Assembly (NCBI GenBank): GCA_016200745.1
Contig: JACQEF010000200.1
Coordinates: 1-11,575, forward strand
DNA: 11,575 nt
Direction of reading: 5' to 3'
DNA from: Chloroflexota bacterium
GTDB taxonomy: Bacteria; Chloroflexota; Limnocylindria; Limnocylindrales; CSP1-4
Part shown: in pieces, positions 1 through 5,893 of the stretch
Layout of the letters: the number at the start of each line of letters is the position of its first letter
Position numbering within the stretch: position 1 is the stretch's first letter
Notes under the pieces: model-generated
Database searches by the model: none
Told to the model about the DNA's origin: nothing
What the model saw: only the letters and a program-made list of their open reading frames with translations
Translations under genes and position numbers: made by a program

Positions 1-9
1 GGGGACGGT

Positions 10-453
10 TCAGCGTCGGGCCGGCTCCGCCGCCATCTCGATCACCGCCCGGGACAGCACCAGCAGCCCCAGCCCGGCGACCCAGATCCCCGGGCCGCGG
101 GTGAGGACATCGGCCGGCTCGGCGAACTGGAACGCGTCGCTCAACCCGAGCTCGACGATTCGCCAGGCGAAGCCGATCCAGCCGGCCGCCAGCAGGATCC
201 CGAAGGTCGGCCAGCGATCGAGGCCGACCGGGCGGTCACCCGCCGCGTACGGCAGCGCCACCAGGGCGAGGGCCGCGATTCCGGCGAGGAACACGACGAT
301 CCCGCTGCCGGCGAGCCCGTTGCCCGACAGTGGCGTCACGCCCGGCGTCCCGCCGACCTGCCACCACTGCAGCACGCAGCCCGGCACGATCAGGATCCCG
401 GCGATCGCCGCGAGGGTTCGCCCGCGGCCGAGCGGCCGGCGGTGCATGGTCAT
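10..453 (-). CDS. Small four-helix membrane protein, function unknown
   Basis: The 147-residue product has four hydrophobic segments, at about residues 12-30, 49-70, 83-103 and 121-140, and short charged ends (RRPLGRGR at the N terminus, AEPARR at the C terminus). This predicts a small integral inner-membrane protein. No catalytic motif is visible. A polar Gly/Pro/Thr-rich loop follows the first helix, after the residues LQWWQ. The ATG start at 453 is chosen because it forms an ATGA overlap with the hpt stop codon, which implies translational coupling as the last visible gene of the minus-strand operon. Uncharacterised four-helix proteins of this look are common in high-GC Gram-positive-like genomes, but I do not recognise a named family. 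The gene call is fairly sure; the function is unknown. The nine bases between its stop and the window edge hold nothing visible. Confidence 0.75.
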   Translation of the reverse strand: MTMHRRPLGRGRTLAAIAGILIVPGCVLQWWQVGGTPGVTPLSGNGLAGSGIVVFLAGIAALALVALPYAAGDRPVGLDRWPTFGILLAAGWIGFAWRIVELGLSDAFQFAEPADVLTRGPGIWVAGLGLLVLSRAVIEMAAEPARR

Positions 454-1022
454 GCCTCGGGCGTCCCCGAGTAGACCTCCGGACGGAGCACGCCCACGTA
501 CCGCAAATTCCGGTACAGCTCGCCGTAGTCGAGTCCGTAGCCGACCACGAACTGGTCGGGGATCGTGAATCCGACGTAGTCCACCTTGATCTCGACGAGG
601 CGGCGGGCCGGCTTGTCGAGCAGGGTGCAGATCCGGAGCGACGCGGGCGCCTTGCCGCGCAGGTAGCGGATCAGGTAGTTGAGGGTCAGCCCGGTGTCGA
701 TGATGTCCTCGACGATCAGGACATCCTCGTTGACGATGCTCGCCGAGAGGTCCTTGAGGATGCGGACGAGCCCCGACGACTCGGTCGTCGCGCCGCCGTA
801 CGAGCTGACCTCCATCAGGTCGATCCGGACCGGGATGTCGATGGAGCGCATCAGGTCGGCCATGAACGGCAGCGACCCTTTGAGGACGGAGACCAGCGTC
901 AGCCGGCGGCCGGCGTAGTCGGTGCTGATCCGGGCGCCGAGCTCGCGCACCTTGGCGCCGATCTCCTCCTCGGTCAGGAGGACCTCCGCGACGTCGGCGT
1001 GAAGACCCGCGGGCCGACTCAC
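450..1022 (-). CDS. hpt: Hypoxanthine phosphoribosyltransferase
   Basis: This purine-salvage enzyme joins hypoxanthine (usually also guanine) to PRPP, giving IMP or GMP plus pyrophosphate, in the cytosol. The 190-residue length is normal for bacterial HPRT (about 175-190). The type I PRTase PRPP loop, VLIVEDIIDTGLTL, is at residues 101-114, with the acidic pair E105/D106 and the expected catalytic base D109. The PPi-binding loop VLKGS is at 47-51. The flexible-loop SSYGGATTESSG is at 73-84. The purine-site lysine is K137 (LLDKP), and the C-terminal IPDQFVVGYGLDY segment (154-166) carries further base- and metal-contact residues. The GTG start at 1022 overlaps the stop of the upstream nuclease-like gene as GTGA, and the stop overlaps the next start as ATGA. 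It is therefore the middle gene of a coupled operon. High-GC bacteria usually have hpt near tilS and ftsH; neither is adjacent here. Confidence 0.96.
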   Translation of the reverse strand: MSRPAGLHADVAEVLLTEEEIGAKVRELGARISTDYAGRRLTLVSVLKGSLPFMADLMRSIDIPVRIDLMEVSSYGGATTESSGLVRILKDLSASIVNEDVLIVEDIIDTGLTLNYLIRYLRGKAPASLRICTLLDKPARRLVEIKVDYVGFTIPDQFVVGYGLDYGELYRNLRYVGVLRPEVYSGTPEA

Positions 1023-1567
1023 GACACGGACGCCTGTTCATGCCCGCCGGTGGCCGCACGCGTGCGCCGGCGGCGCGACGACGCGGCGGCGGGCAGGACG
1101 GCAACGGGATCCGGCGGAGCCTGGACCGCTTGGGCGACCGCGATCGGCGCACCGTCGACGGGAGTTCCATCCGCTCGGTCGGCGCCCGCGGTCTCGGCGG
1201 CATGCGGCGACGCGACCTGGCCGGAGGTGCCGGACATGCCGTCGATCAACGCGAGCCGCCCGTACTTGAGCATCAGCGCCCGGAAGTCGCGGGCATAGAA
1301 GAGCTTGATGTTGAGATCCGGGTAGAGCTCGCGGAGACGCCGCAGCTTGCGGTTCTTCTTGCGGACGAGCTTCTGGCGCAGCGTGGTCAGCTCGAGGTAG
1401 ATGTCCAGGTCCGGCAGGAAGAAGTCCGGGGAGAAGCTCTCGACCACGGCGCCGTCGAGGTTCCAGAGGATGGGGAACGTGTGCGGCTCGTATTCCCAGC
1501 GGACGCCGTAGAAGTCGAGGATCCGTGACATCTCCGCCTCGCTGGCATGCGCGAAAGGCGCACTCAC
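1019..1567 (-). CDS. PD-(D/E)XK nuclease-like hypothetical protein, coupled to hpt
   Basis: This 182-residue protein is not of a family I can name. Its core, residues 5-103, has the layout of a PD-(D/E)XK nuclease fold: SEAE with E12 in the first helix, then RWEYEPHTFPI, then S46-P47-D48-F-F-L-P, then Y57-L58-E59-L60-T61 as the next strand, and a basic helix (KLVRKKNRKLRRL, 66-78). The canonical lysine two residues after E59 is Thr here, so activity would need another lysine such as K70, K71 or K74, or the protein may be inactive. Residues from about 104 on are Ala/Pro/Arg-rich and probably disordered. The GTG at 1567 is chosen because the conserved-looking core begins directly after it. The frame stays open back to 1735, but that part is Arg/Ser-rich and looks non-coding. 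The ATG at 1531 would cut off E12. The stop overlaps the hpt start (GTGA). It is the first gene of the minus-strand operon. Confidence 0.72.
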   Translation of the reverse strand: MSAPFAHASEAEMSRILDFYGVRWEYEPHTFPILWNLDGAVVESFSPDFFLPDLDIYLELTTLRQKLVRKKNRKLRRLRELYPDLNIKLFYARDFRALMLKYGRLALIDGMSGTSGQVASPHAAETAGADRADGTPVDGAPIAVAQAVQAPPDPVAVLPAAASSRRRRTRAATGGHEQASVS

Positions 1568-1691
1568 CGGTCGGCGAACCTTCGACGGGCGGCGCCCGAG
1601 GCGTCGTCCGGACGTCGGAGTGGACGATCGCACGGATCCATCGGAGGCCAGTCTACCGGAGCGGCGCCGTTCCCGACTAGCGTGGATCGCG

Positions 1692-1710
1692 CATACCCCC
1701 AGGGAGTATG
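1692..1710. promoter_or_regulatory. Near-perfect 19-bp palindrome, probable CsoR operator
   Basis: CATACCCCCAGGGAGTATG is a palindrome centred on A1701 with 8 of 9 base pairs matched (only 1697/1705 fails). The pattern of TAC, a G/C-rich tract and GTA is the shape of known CsoR/RcnR-family operators. It lies 50 bp upstream of csoR and overlaps the -10 box at 1707-1712, so bound CsoR would block RNA polymerase. It also lies between divergent genes and could affect the minus-strand operon. CsoR binding is inference from sequence shape and position. Confidence 0.8.
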
Positions 1711-1712
1711 AT
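1707..1712 (+). promoter_or_regulatory. csoR promoter -10 element (TATGAT)
   Basis: TATGAT differs from the sigma-70 consensus TATAAT at one position and sits in the right arm of the 19-bp palindrome. The best -35 candidate, TGGATC at 1683-1688, is weak. A start site near 1719-1720 is expected, at the foot of the 1720-1737 stem-loop. Confidence 0.6.
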
Positions 1713-1719
1713 GCCCACA

Positions 1720-1737
1720 GGGTGCCGTCCGGCACCC
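1720..1737 (+). other. Stem-loop at predicted 5' end of csoR mRNA
   Basis: GGGTGCC-GTCC-GGCACCC forms a perfect 7-bp stem with a tetraloop. It begins at or one base after the start site predicted from the -10 box, leaving 22 nt before the csoR ATG. It has no U-tract, so it is not a typical intrinsic terminator. It might protect the mRNA 5' end or tune translation, or be coincidental GC-rich dyad symmetry. Confidence 0.45.
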
Positions 1738-1759
1738 GTCACGAGGACACCCACCGCCG

Positions 1760-2077
1760 ATGAGCCCGACCGAGCGCCACAGCTATGCCAAGGACAAGGC
1801 ACAGCTCGTCCGCCGTCTGTCGCGGATGGAAGGCCAGGTCCGTGGCATCGCCCGGATGATCGAGCGCGAGGAGTATTGCGTCGACATCCTGCAGCAGACC
1901 GCGGCGCTGCGGGCCGCCGTCGACGCCCTGTCGATCATCGTGCTCGAAGACCACGTCGGCGGCTGCGTCCGGACCGCCGCCGAGCACGGCAACGCCGACC
2001 AGTACGTGGACGAGGTGATCGACGTCGTCCGGCGGACGCTCGGCCGGCCCGTCCGTGGCGGTGGACGAGCCAGCTGA
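1760..2077 (+). CDS. csoR: CsoR-type copper(I)-sensing transcriptional repressor
   Basis: This 105-residue all-helical cytosolic repressor matches the CsoR/RcnR/FrmR family, including the signature RLSRMEGQVRGIARMIE (19-35) and YCVDILQQ (39-46). Metal ligands are C40, H65 and C69. Their 25- and 4-residue spacing equals that of Mycobacterium tuberculosis CsoR (C36/H61/C65), and the second-shell residues Y39 and E85 align with its Y35 and E81. This fingerprint favours Cu(I) over Ni/Co (RcnR), formaldehyde (FrmR) or persulfide (CstR, which lacks the His). The family represses copper-efflux genes and is released when Cu(I) binds. The ATG at 1760 has only a weak upstream GAGG (1743-1746). The operator over its own -10 box implies autoregulation. 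Unusually, no copA, copZ or other copper gene is next to it, so it may act in trans. No DNA-recognition helix motif is expected in this family. Confidence 0.93.
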   Translation: MSPTERHSYAKDKAQLVRRLSRMEGQVRGIARMIEREEYCVDILQQTAALRAAVDALSIIVLEDHVGGCVRTAAEHGNADQYVDEVIDVVRRTLGRPVRGGGRAS

Positions 2078-2087
2078 CGACGGCTGG

Positions 2088-2125
2088 TTATCCACCAATT
2101 CCGCAGCCCGCCGTCCGTTGGTGGA
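2088..2125. repeat. Inverted repeat with DnaA-box-like sequence
   Basis: TCCACCAA (2091-2098) and TTGGTGGA (2118-2125) are perfect 8-bp inverted arms separated by 19 bp. The left arm belongs to TTATCCACC, one mismatch from the DnaA-box consensus TTATNCACA; the right arm read on the minus strand gives GTTTTCCACC, a poorer match. It lies just after the csoR stop and is not visibly coding. It could be a csoR 3' structure, a regulator site or a DnaA-titration site. Only the repeat itself is certain. Confidence 0.4.
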
Positions 2126-2146
2126 AAACCCCGTTGACGAGGGACC

Positions 2147-2169
2147 TGCCGGACGGCTACCGTCCGGCA
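2147..2169. terminator. Strong GC hairpin, possible csoR terminator or operator
   Basis: TGCCGGACGG-CTA-CCGTCCGGCA is a perfect 10-bp inverted repeat with a 3-nt loop, 70 bp after the csoR stop. No U-tract follows, so intrinsic termination is doubtful, though high-GC genomes often use such hairpins. It also overlaps a possible weak promoter (TTGACG 2134-2139, TACCGT 2158-2163), so it might be an operator instead. Confidence 0.4.
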
Positions 2170-2427
2170 TCCGCACCGGGATCGACGCCCGGGTAACGCG
2201 GTCCGCCAGGGGTCCGGGGAAACTCGACCACGAACCGAACGGACCGGGGAAGACCAGGCCCCCGCGGTGCGAAACGATGCCGACGCCGGGAGCGGCGCCG
2301 CGCGGTTGGCCGGCACGCGACACCGCGTAAGCCGCTCCCGACGCGCGTCGCCGCGACCCCCGACCTTTCGCCGGCCTACGACGCTGCGCTCCGGGCGGGA
2401 CTCGCGGCCCTCGGACTCGAGCTCTCG
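2170..2427. other. Leader region; right part probably encodes the RsmG N terminus
   Basis: This is the rest of the roughly 350-bp stretch between csoR and the called rsmG start. CCGGGGAA occurs twice (2214-2221 and 2244-2251), 30 bp apart. From about 2365 the rsmG frame reads SPAYDAALRAGLAALGLELS, which looks like the first helix of RsmG proteins. That frame is open from 2197 but has no ATG, GTG or TTG before 2428. A GTG at 2267 and an ATG at 2277 exist in the other two frames. No other gene is supported here. Confidence 0.4.
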
Positions 2428-3087
2428 GTGGGAGCGCGCGCCGCGATCGACGGCCACGTGCGCCTTCTGCTCGCCTGGACGGGGTCGATCAACCTGACGG
2501 CGATCCGCGAGCCCGGCCCGGTCGCGCTCGCCCACGTCGTCGACAGCCTGACGGCCGTGCCACTCCTCCGCGAGCTCCGGATCGATCGCTTCCTCGACCT
2601 CGGGTCCGGCGGCGGCTACCCGGGCATCCCGCTGGCGGCGGCGCTCCCCGCGGCCCGGGCCGTGCTGGCCGAGCCGATCGGCAAGAAGGCGGGCTTCCTG
2701 CGCACGGCGATCAGGGCGACCGGTCTCGAGGGCGTCGCCGAGGCGGCCGCGGTGCGGGCCGAGGCGCTGGCCGCCGATTCGAAGCATCGCGGCCGCTGGC
2801 CGGCGGTCACCGCGCGGGCCGTGGCGACCCTCGCCGACCTCGTCGAGCTGTCGTTCCCGCTCCTGGCACCGGGCGGCGTCCTCGTCGCCTGGAAGCGAGG
2901 CGACCTTGCCGTCGAGCTCGCCGCGGCCGAGCGCGCCATGCTCGCCATGGGCGGCGGGCGCCTCGACGTCCGGGTCGTGGTCGTGCCTGGCCTCGAAGGT
3001 CACCGGCTCGTCGTCGCGCGGGCCGGCGGTCGGGTCCCGGCGACCTTCCCGCGCGATCCGGCGGCGCGGAAGCGGCGGCCCTGGTGA
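2428..3087 (+). CDS. rsmG: 16S rRNA (guanine-527-N7)-methyltransferase RsmG (5' end uncertain)
   Basis: RsmG (GidB) uses S-adenosylmethionine to methylate N7 of G527 in 16S rRNA; its loss gives low-level streptomycin resistance in several bacteria. From the GTG at 2428 the product has 219 residues. It shows the family N-terminal region LLLAWTGSINLTAIREP (13-29) and HVVDSLTAVPLL (36-47). The SAM-binding loop FLDLGSGGGYPGIPLA is at 55-70. The TARAVATLADLVELSFPLLAPGG segment and VAWKRG follow later. Upstream in-frame codons from about 2365 encode an RsmG-like first helix ending LAALGLELS, so the real protein is probably longer by 20 or more residues. No canonical start or clear Shine-Dalgarno exists there, so an unusual start codon or an indel is suspected. 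Otherwise it is full length and looks intact. Confidence 0.88.
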   Translation: MGARAAIDGHVRLLLAWTGSINLTAIREPGPVALAHVVDSLTAVPLLRELRIDRFLDLGSGGGYPGIPLAAALPAARAVLAEPIGKKAGFLRTAIRATGLEGVAEAAAVRAEALAADSKHRGRWPAVTARAVATLADLVELSFPLLAPGGVLVAWKRGDLAVELAAAERAMLAMGGGRLDVRVVVVPGLEGHRLVVARAGGRVPATFPRDPAARKRRPW

Positions 3088-3099
3088 ACGCCCGGCTGC

Positions 3100-3105
3100 T
3101 AGATT
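3100..3105 (+). promoter_or_regulatory. Possible -10 element for a leaderless metallophosphoesterase transcript
   Basis: TAGATT fits TANNNT and ends 7 bases before the ATG at 3113, the spacing expected if transcription starts at the start codon. No convincing Shine-Dalgarno sequence precedes that ATG. The site is short and no good -35 element is seen, so support is modest. Confidence 0.35.
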
Positions 3106-3112
3106 GGCCGGA

Positions 3113-3844
3113 ATGCGGATCGCGGTGATCTCGGACGTCCACGGCAACCTGCTCGCCCTCGACGCGGTCCTCGCCAGCGCCGGCGCGGTCGACGCGGTCT
3201 GGCACCTCGGCGACGTCGTCGGCTACGGTCCGGAGCCGGACGCGGTCGTCGAGCGGCTGGCCGCGATCGGCGCCATCGGCGTCCGCGGCAATCACGATGC
3301 GGCCGCCTGCGGCGGAACCGAGATCGAGTGGTTCAACCCGGACGCCCGATCGGCCATGGAGTGGACGCGCCAGGTCGTGGCCGAGCCGACTCGCGCCTGG
3401 CTGTCCGCGCTCCCCGAGCGCCGCGAAACAGGAGGCTTCACGCTCGTCCATGGCAGCGGTCGCGATCCGATCTGGGAGTACGTCACGACACCGGCTGCGG
3501 CCGCGGCGAGCCTCGTCGCGATGGACACGCCGCACGGGCTCAACGGCCACACCCACGTCCCGGCCGCGTACCGCGTCGTCGACGACCGGGTCGGCCGCCT
3601 CGGCCCGGATCGCGGCACCAGCGAGAGCGCCGTGGCGCTCGGCGGTGGTCGCCTGCTGCTCAACCCGGGCAGCGTCGGACAGCCGCGCGACGGCGATCCG
3701 CGGGCGAGCTACCTGATCGTCGACACCGACGCCGGGACCGCCAGCTGGACCCGCGTCGCGTACGACATCGTGGCGGTCGATTCGGCCATGCGGGCTGCGG
3801 GCCTGCCGCGCCGGCTGGCGGAGCGCCTGCACCATGGTCTCTGA
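3113..3844 (+). CDS. Calcineurin-like metallophosphoesterase
   Basis: This 243-residue cytosolic hydrolase has the full dinuclear metal site of calcineurin-like phosphoesterases. D8 and H10 lie in ISDVHGN, D34 in HLGDVVGYGP, N60/H61 in RGNHD, H113 in TLVHGS, and H146/H148 in GHTHVP. NPGSVGQPRDGDPRASY (184-200) is a typical C-terminal block of the YfcE-like small phosphoesterase group. Such enzymes cleave phosphomonoesters or phosphodiesters; the natural substrate cannot be told from sequence. The ATG at 3113 starts exactly at the conserved first strand (MRIAVISD) and is preceded by a possible leaderless promoter. The longer open frame upstream overlaps rsmG and is not needed. kimA begins 9 bases after its stop, so the two are probably co-transcribed. 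A cyclic-nucleotide substrate would fit the downstream K+ genes, but that is speculation. Confidence 0.9.
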   Translation: MRIAVISDVHGNLLALDAVLASAGAVDAVWHLGDVVGYGPEPDAVVERLAAIGAIGVRGNHDAAACGGTEIEWFNPDARSAMEWTRQVVAEPTRAWLSALPERRETGGFTLVHGSGRDPIWEYVTTPAAAAASLVAMDTPHGLNGHTHVPAAYRVVDDRVGRLGPDRGTSESAVALGGGRLLLNPGSVGQPRDGDPRASYLIVDTDAGTASWTRVAYDIVAVDSAMRAAGLPRRLAERLHHGL

Positions 3845-3853
3845 GGCCGCGGC

Positions 3854-5860
3854 GTGATCGGCGGACGGCGGTCGCTGCAGGGCCGGAAGCCAGGCGATCG
3901 GCGCGTGCGCGTGGAGCGGCCCCACGCACCCTACTTCCGCTACACGGGTCGCGGACAGCTGACCGCACGAGAGGCGGCCAGCGCGCCGACGACGCCCGCC
4001 GGGAAGGCCTGGGTGACGATCCGCGGGTTCTTCGTGGGTCGCCCGCTGATGAGCGAGGACGAGCTCGGCGAGCGCCTGTCCAAGAAGAAGGCACTGGCCA
4101 TCTTCAGCTCGGATGCCATCAGCTCCTCGGCCTACGCGACCGAGGAGATCCTGCGGGTGCTGATCCTCGGCGGGGCCGCGGCGATGGCGTTCGGTCTCGA
4201 GATCAGCATCGCCATCGCGGTCCTGCTGATCGCGGTCGCCCTCAGCTATCGGCAGATCTGCATCGCGTACCCGACGGGCGGCGGGTCCTACTCGGTGTCG
4301 AAGCGGAACATCGGCAGGACGGTCTCGCTGGTGGCCGCCTCGGCCCTGCTCATCGACTACGTGATGACGGTCGCCGTCTCGACGACGTCGGCGGTCGAGC
4401 AGATCACGTCCGCGTTTCCGGTCCTCTTCGACGAACGGGTCCTGATCGGGATCGCCGCCCTCTCGCTGATCACGCTGGGCAACCTCCGCGGCCTGCGCGA
4501 GGCGGGCAATATCTTCGCCGTCCCGACCTACCTGTTCATCGGGTCCGCCCTGCTGATGATCACGGTCGGTGTCTTCCGCATCTTCGTCCTCGGTGAAGGC
4601 AGCTCGTACGCCCCGCAGCTGAGCGAGCAGGTCAGCGGTACGATCCAGCCGCTGACCGCCATCCTGGTCCTGCGCGCCTTTGCCGCCGGCGCCGTGGCCC
4701 TGACCGGCACGGAGGCGATCGCCACGGGTGTCCCGGCGTTCAAGCCGCCCGAATCGAGGAACGCGGCGGCGACGCTCGGGGTGATGGCGGCCCTGCTTGG
4801 CATCCTGTTCATCGGGATCACGCTGCTGGCGGTCCGGTTCGGGATCGCCCCGATCGAGGTGCCAAAGCAGACCGTCATCTCGCAGATCGCCCGGAACGTC
4901 TACGGCGACGGCGTCCTCTTCTACCTGTTCCAGGCCTTCACGGCGGTGCTCCTGTTCCTGGCCGCGAACACGAGCTTCAACGCGTTTCCACGCCTGCTCG
5001 CCATCCTCGCGATCGACGGCCACATGCCCCGCCAGTTCGCGCTCCGCGGCGACCGGCTGGCGTTCTCGTACGGGATCCTGGTGCTGGCGGGGGTCGCGGC
5101 CGCGCTGATCTGGTACTTCAAGGGCGAGACCCATGCGCTGATCCCGCTGTACGCGGTCGGGGTGTTCATCGACTTCACGATCAGCCAGAGCGGCATGATC
5201 CGGCACTGGCTCCGCGAACGGTCGCCGCACTGGAGGCAGCGGCTCTCGATCAACGCGTTCGGCGCGGTGCTGACCGGCACCGTCGCGGTCATCGTCACCT
5301 CGGTCAAGTTCTTCGATGGCGCCTGGCTCGTGATGGCGCTCATCCCGATGCTCGTGGCGCTGATGTCGTTCATCCACCGGCAGTACGCGCAGCAGGAGGA
5401 GGAGCTCCGGGTTCGCGACGAGGGCCCGGTGCCGGGACCGCATCGCGAGCAGCGCGTGATCGTCCCGGTCAACGGCATCAACCGGGCGGTCGTGCAGGCG
5501 GTCAACTTCGGACGGGCCCTCGCCCGCGACATCCGGGCGGTGTACGTGACCGACGACCTCGAGGCCGCCGACACGATGCGCGCCCGCTGGGAGCGGCTGC
5601 TGCCGGACGTGCCGCTGGTCATCGTCGAGTCGCCGTACCGGGCCGTGATCTCGCCGGTCGTGGCGTACCTGGACATCCTCGACATGGCCTGGCCGCCGGA
5701 CAAGGAGGCCCCGATCACGATCGTCGTCCTGCCCGAGTACGTGGCCCGCCACTGGTGGGACCGATTGCTGTATAACCAGACGGCCAAGCGGCTCAAGGCC
5801 GCGCTGGTCGGTCGCGAACGCACGGTCATCGCGGACGTCCCCTACCGACGCGGCCACTGA
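3854..5860 (+). CDS. kimA: KimA-type APC-superfamily potassium permease, copy 1
   Basis: This 668-residue membrane protein matches Bacillus KimA (YdaO), a K+/H+ symporter of the APC superfamily. The residues I recall as K+-binding in KimA structures are all present at family spacing: D87 and Y94 in SSDAISSSAYATEE, D168/Y169/T172/S176 in LIDYVMTVAVST, T284/E287 in ALTGTEA, and Y433 in LIPLYAVGVF. About 12 membrane helices span residues 100-505. A cytosolic USP-like domain (530-668, from HREQRVIVPV to DVPYRRGH) follows; in Bacillus this domain binds c-di-AMP. An N-terminal extension of about 50 residues, with DRRVRVERPH, precedes the core and is shared with copy 2. The GTG at 3854 has GAGG at 3843-3846 upstream and starts at the MIGGRR motif common to both copies. 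Only 9 bases follow the previous stop, so there is no room for a c-di-AMP riboswitch. An amino-acid substrate is possible but less likely. Confidence 0.9.
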   Translation: MIGGRRSLQGRKPGDRRVRVERPHAPYFRYTGRGQLTAREAASAPTTPAGKAWVTIRGFFVGRPLMSEDELGERLSKKKALAIFSSDAISSSAYATEEILRVLILGGAAAMAFGLEISIAIAVLLIAVALSYRQICIAYPTGGGSYSVSKRNIGRTVSLVAASALLIDYVMTVAVSTTSAVEQITSAFPVLFDERVLIGIAALSLITLGNLRGLREAGNIFAVPTYLFIGSALLMITVGVFRIFVLGEGSSYAPQLSEQVSGTIQPLTAILVLRAFAAGAVALTGTEAIATGVPAFKPPESRNAAATLGVMAALLGILFIGITLLAVRFGIAPIEVPKQTVISQIARNVYGDGVLFYLFQAFTAVLLFLAANTSFNAFPRLLAILAIDGHMPRQFALRGDRLAFSYGILVLAGVAAALIWYFKGETHALIPLYAVGVFIDFTISQSGMIRHWLRERSPHWRQRLSINAFGAVLTGTVAVIVTSVKFFDGAWLVMALIPMLVALMSFIHRQYAQQEEELRVRDEGPVPGPHREQRVIVPVNGINRAVVQAVNFGRALARDIRAVYVTDDLEAADTMRARWERLLPDVPLVIVESPYRAVISPVVAYLDILDMAWPPDKEAPITIVVLPEYVARHWWDRLLYNQTAKRLKAALVGRERTVIADVPYRRGH

Positions 5861-5893
5861 CCGCCGGCCTCGCCCAAGCGCATCGGAGCGGAA

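Noticed and set aside
1568..1735. N-terminal extension of the nuclease-like protein back to the GTG at 1735
   Set aside because: The added residues are Arg/Ser-rich without structure, and the extension would cover the csoR promoter, operator and stem-loop.
1708..2196. Alternative plus-strand frame overlapping csoR, and the small frames at 2055-2330 and 2267-2497
   Set aside because: Their products are Arg/Pro-rich with no family resemblance. The csoR and rsmG frames explain the region, though the 2267 and 2277 start codons are kept in mind for the rsmG 5' end question.
2078..2427. Replication origin between csoR and rsmG
   Set aside because: Only one good DnaA-like box is seen, there is no AT-rich unwinding region, and no dnaA, dnaN, rnpA, mnmG or par gene is nearby.
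2906..3112. Longer start for the metallophosphoesterase
   Set aside because: The added part overlaps rsmG and reads as biased shadow sequence, while the conserved first strand MRIAVISD begins exactly at the ATG at 3113.
3845..3853. c-di-AMP (ydaO-type) riboswitch before the first KimA-type gene
   Set aside because: Bacillus kimA has one, but here only 9 bases separate the gene from the phosphoesterase stop, and 33 bases precede the second copy, so there is no room for the aptamer.
2807..5857. Very long open frame on the minus strand (1016 codons)
   Set aside because: It lies antisense to rsmG, the phosphoesterase and the first permease, and its product is Arg/Asp/Gly/His-rich with no recognisable domain. 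This is the usual shadow of GC-rich codon bias.
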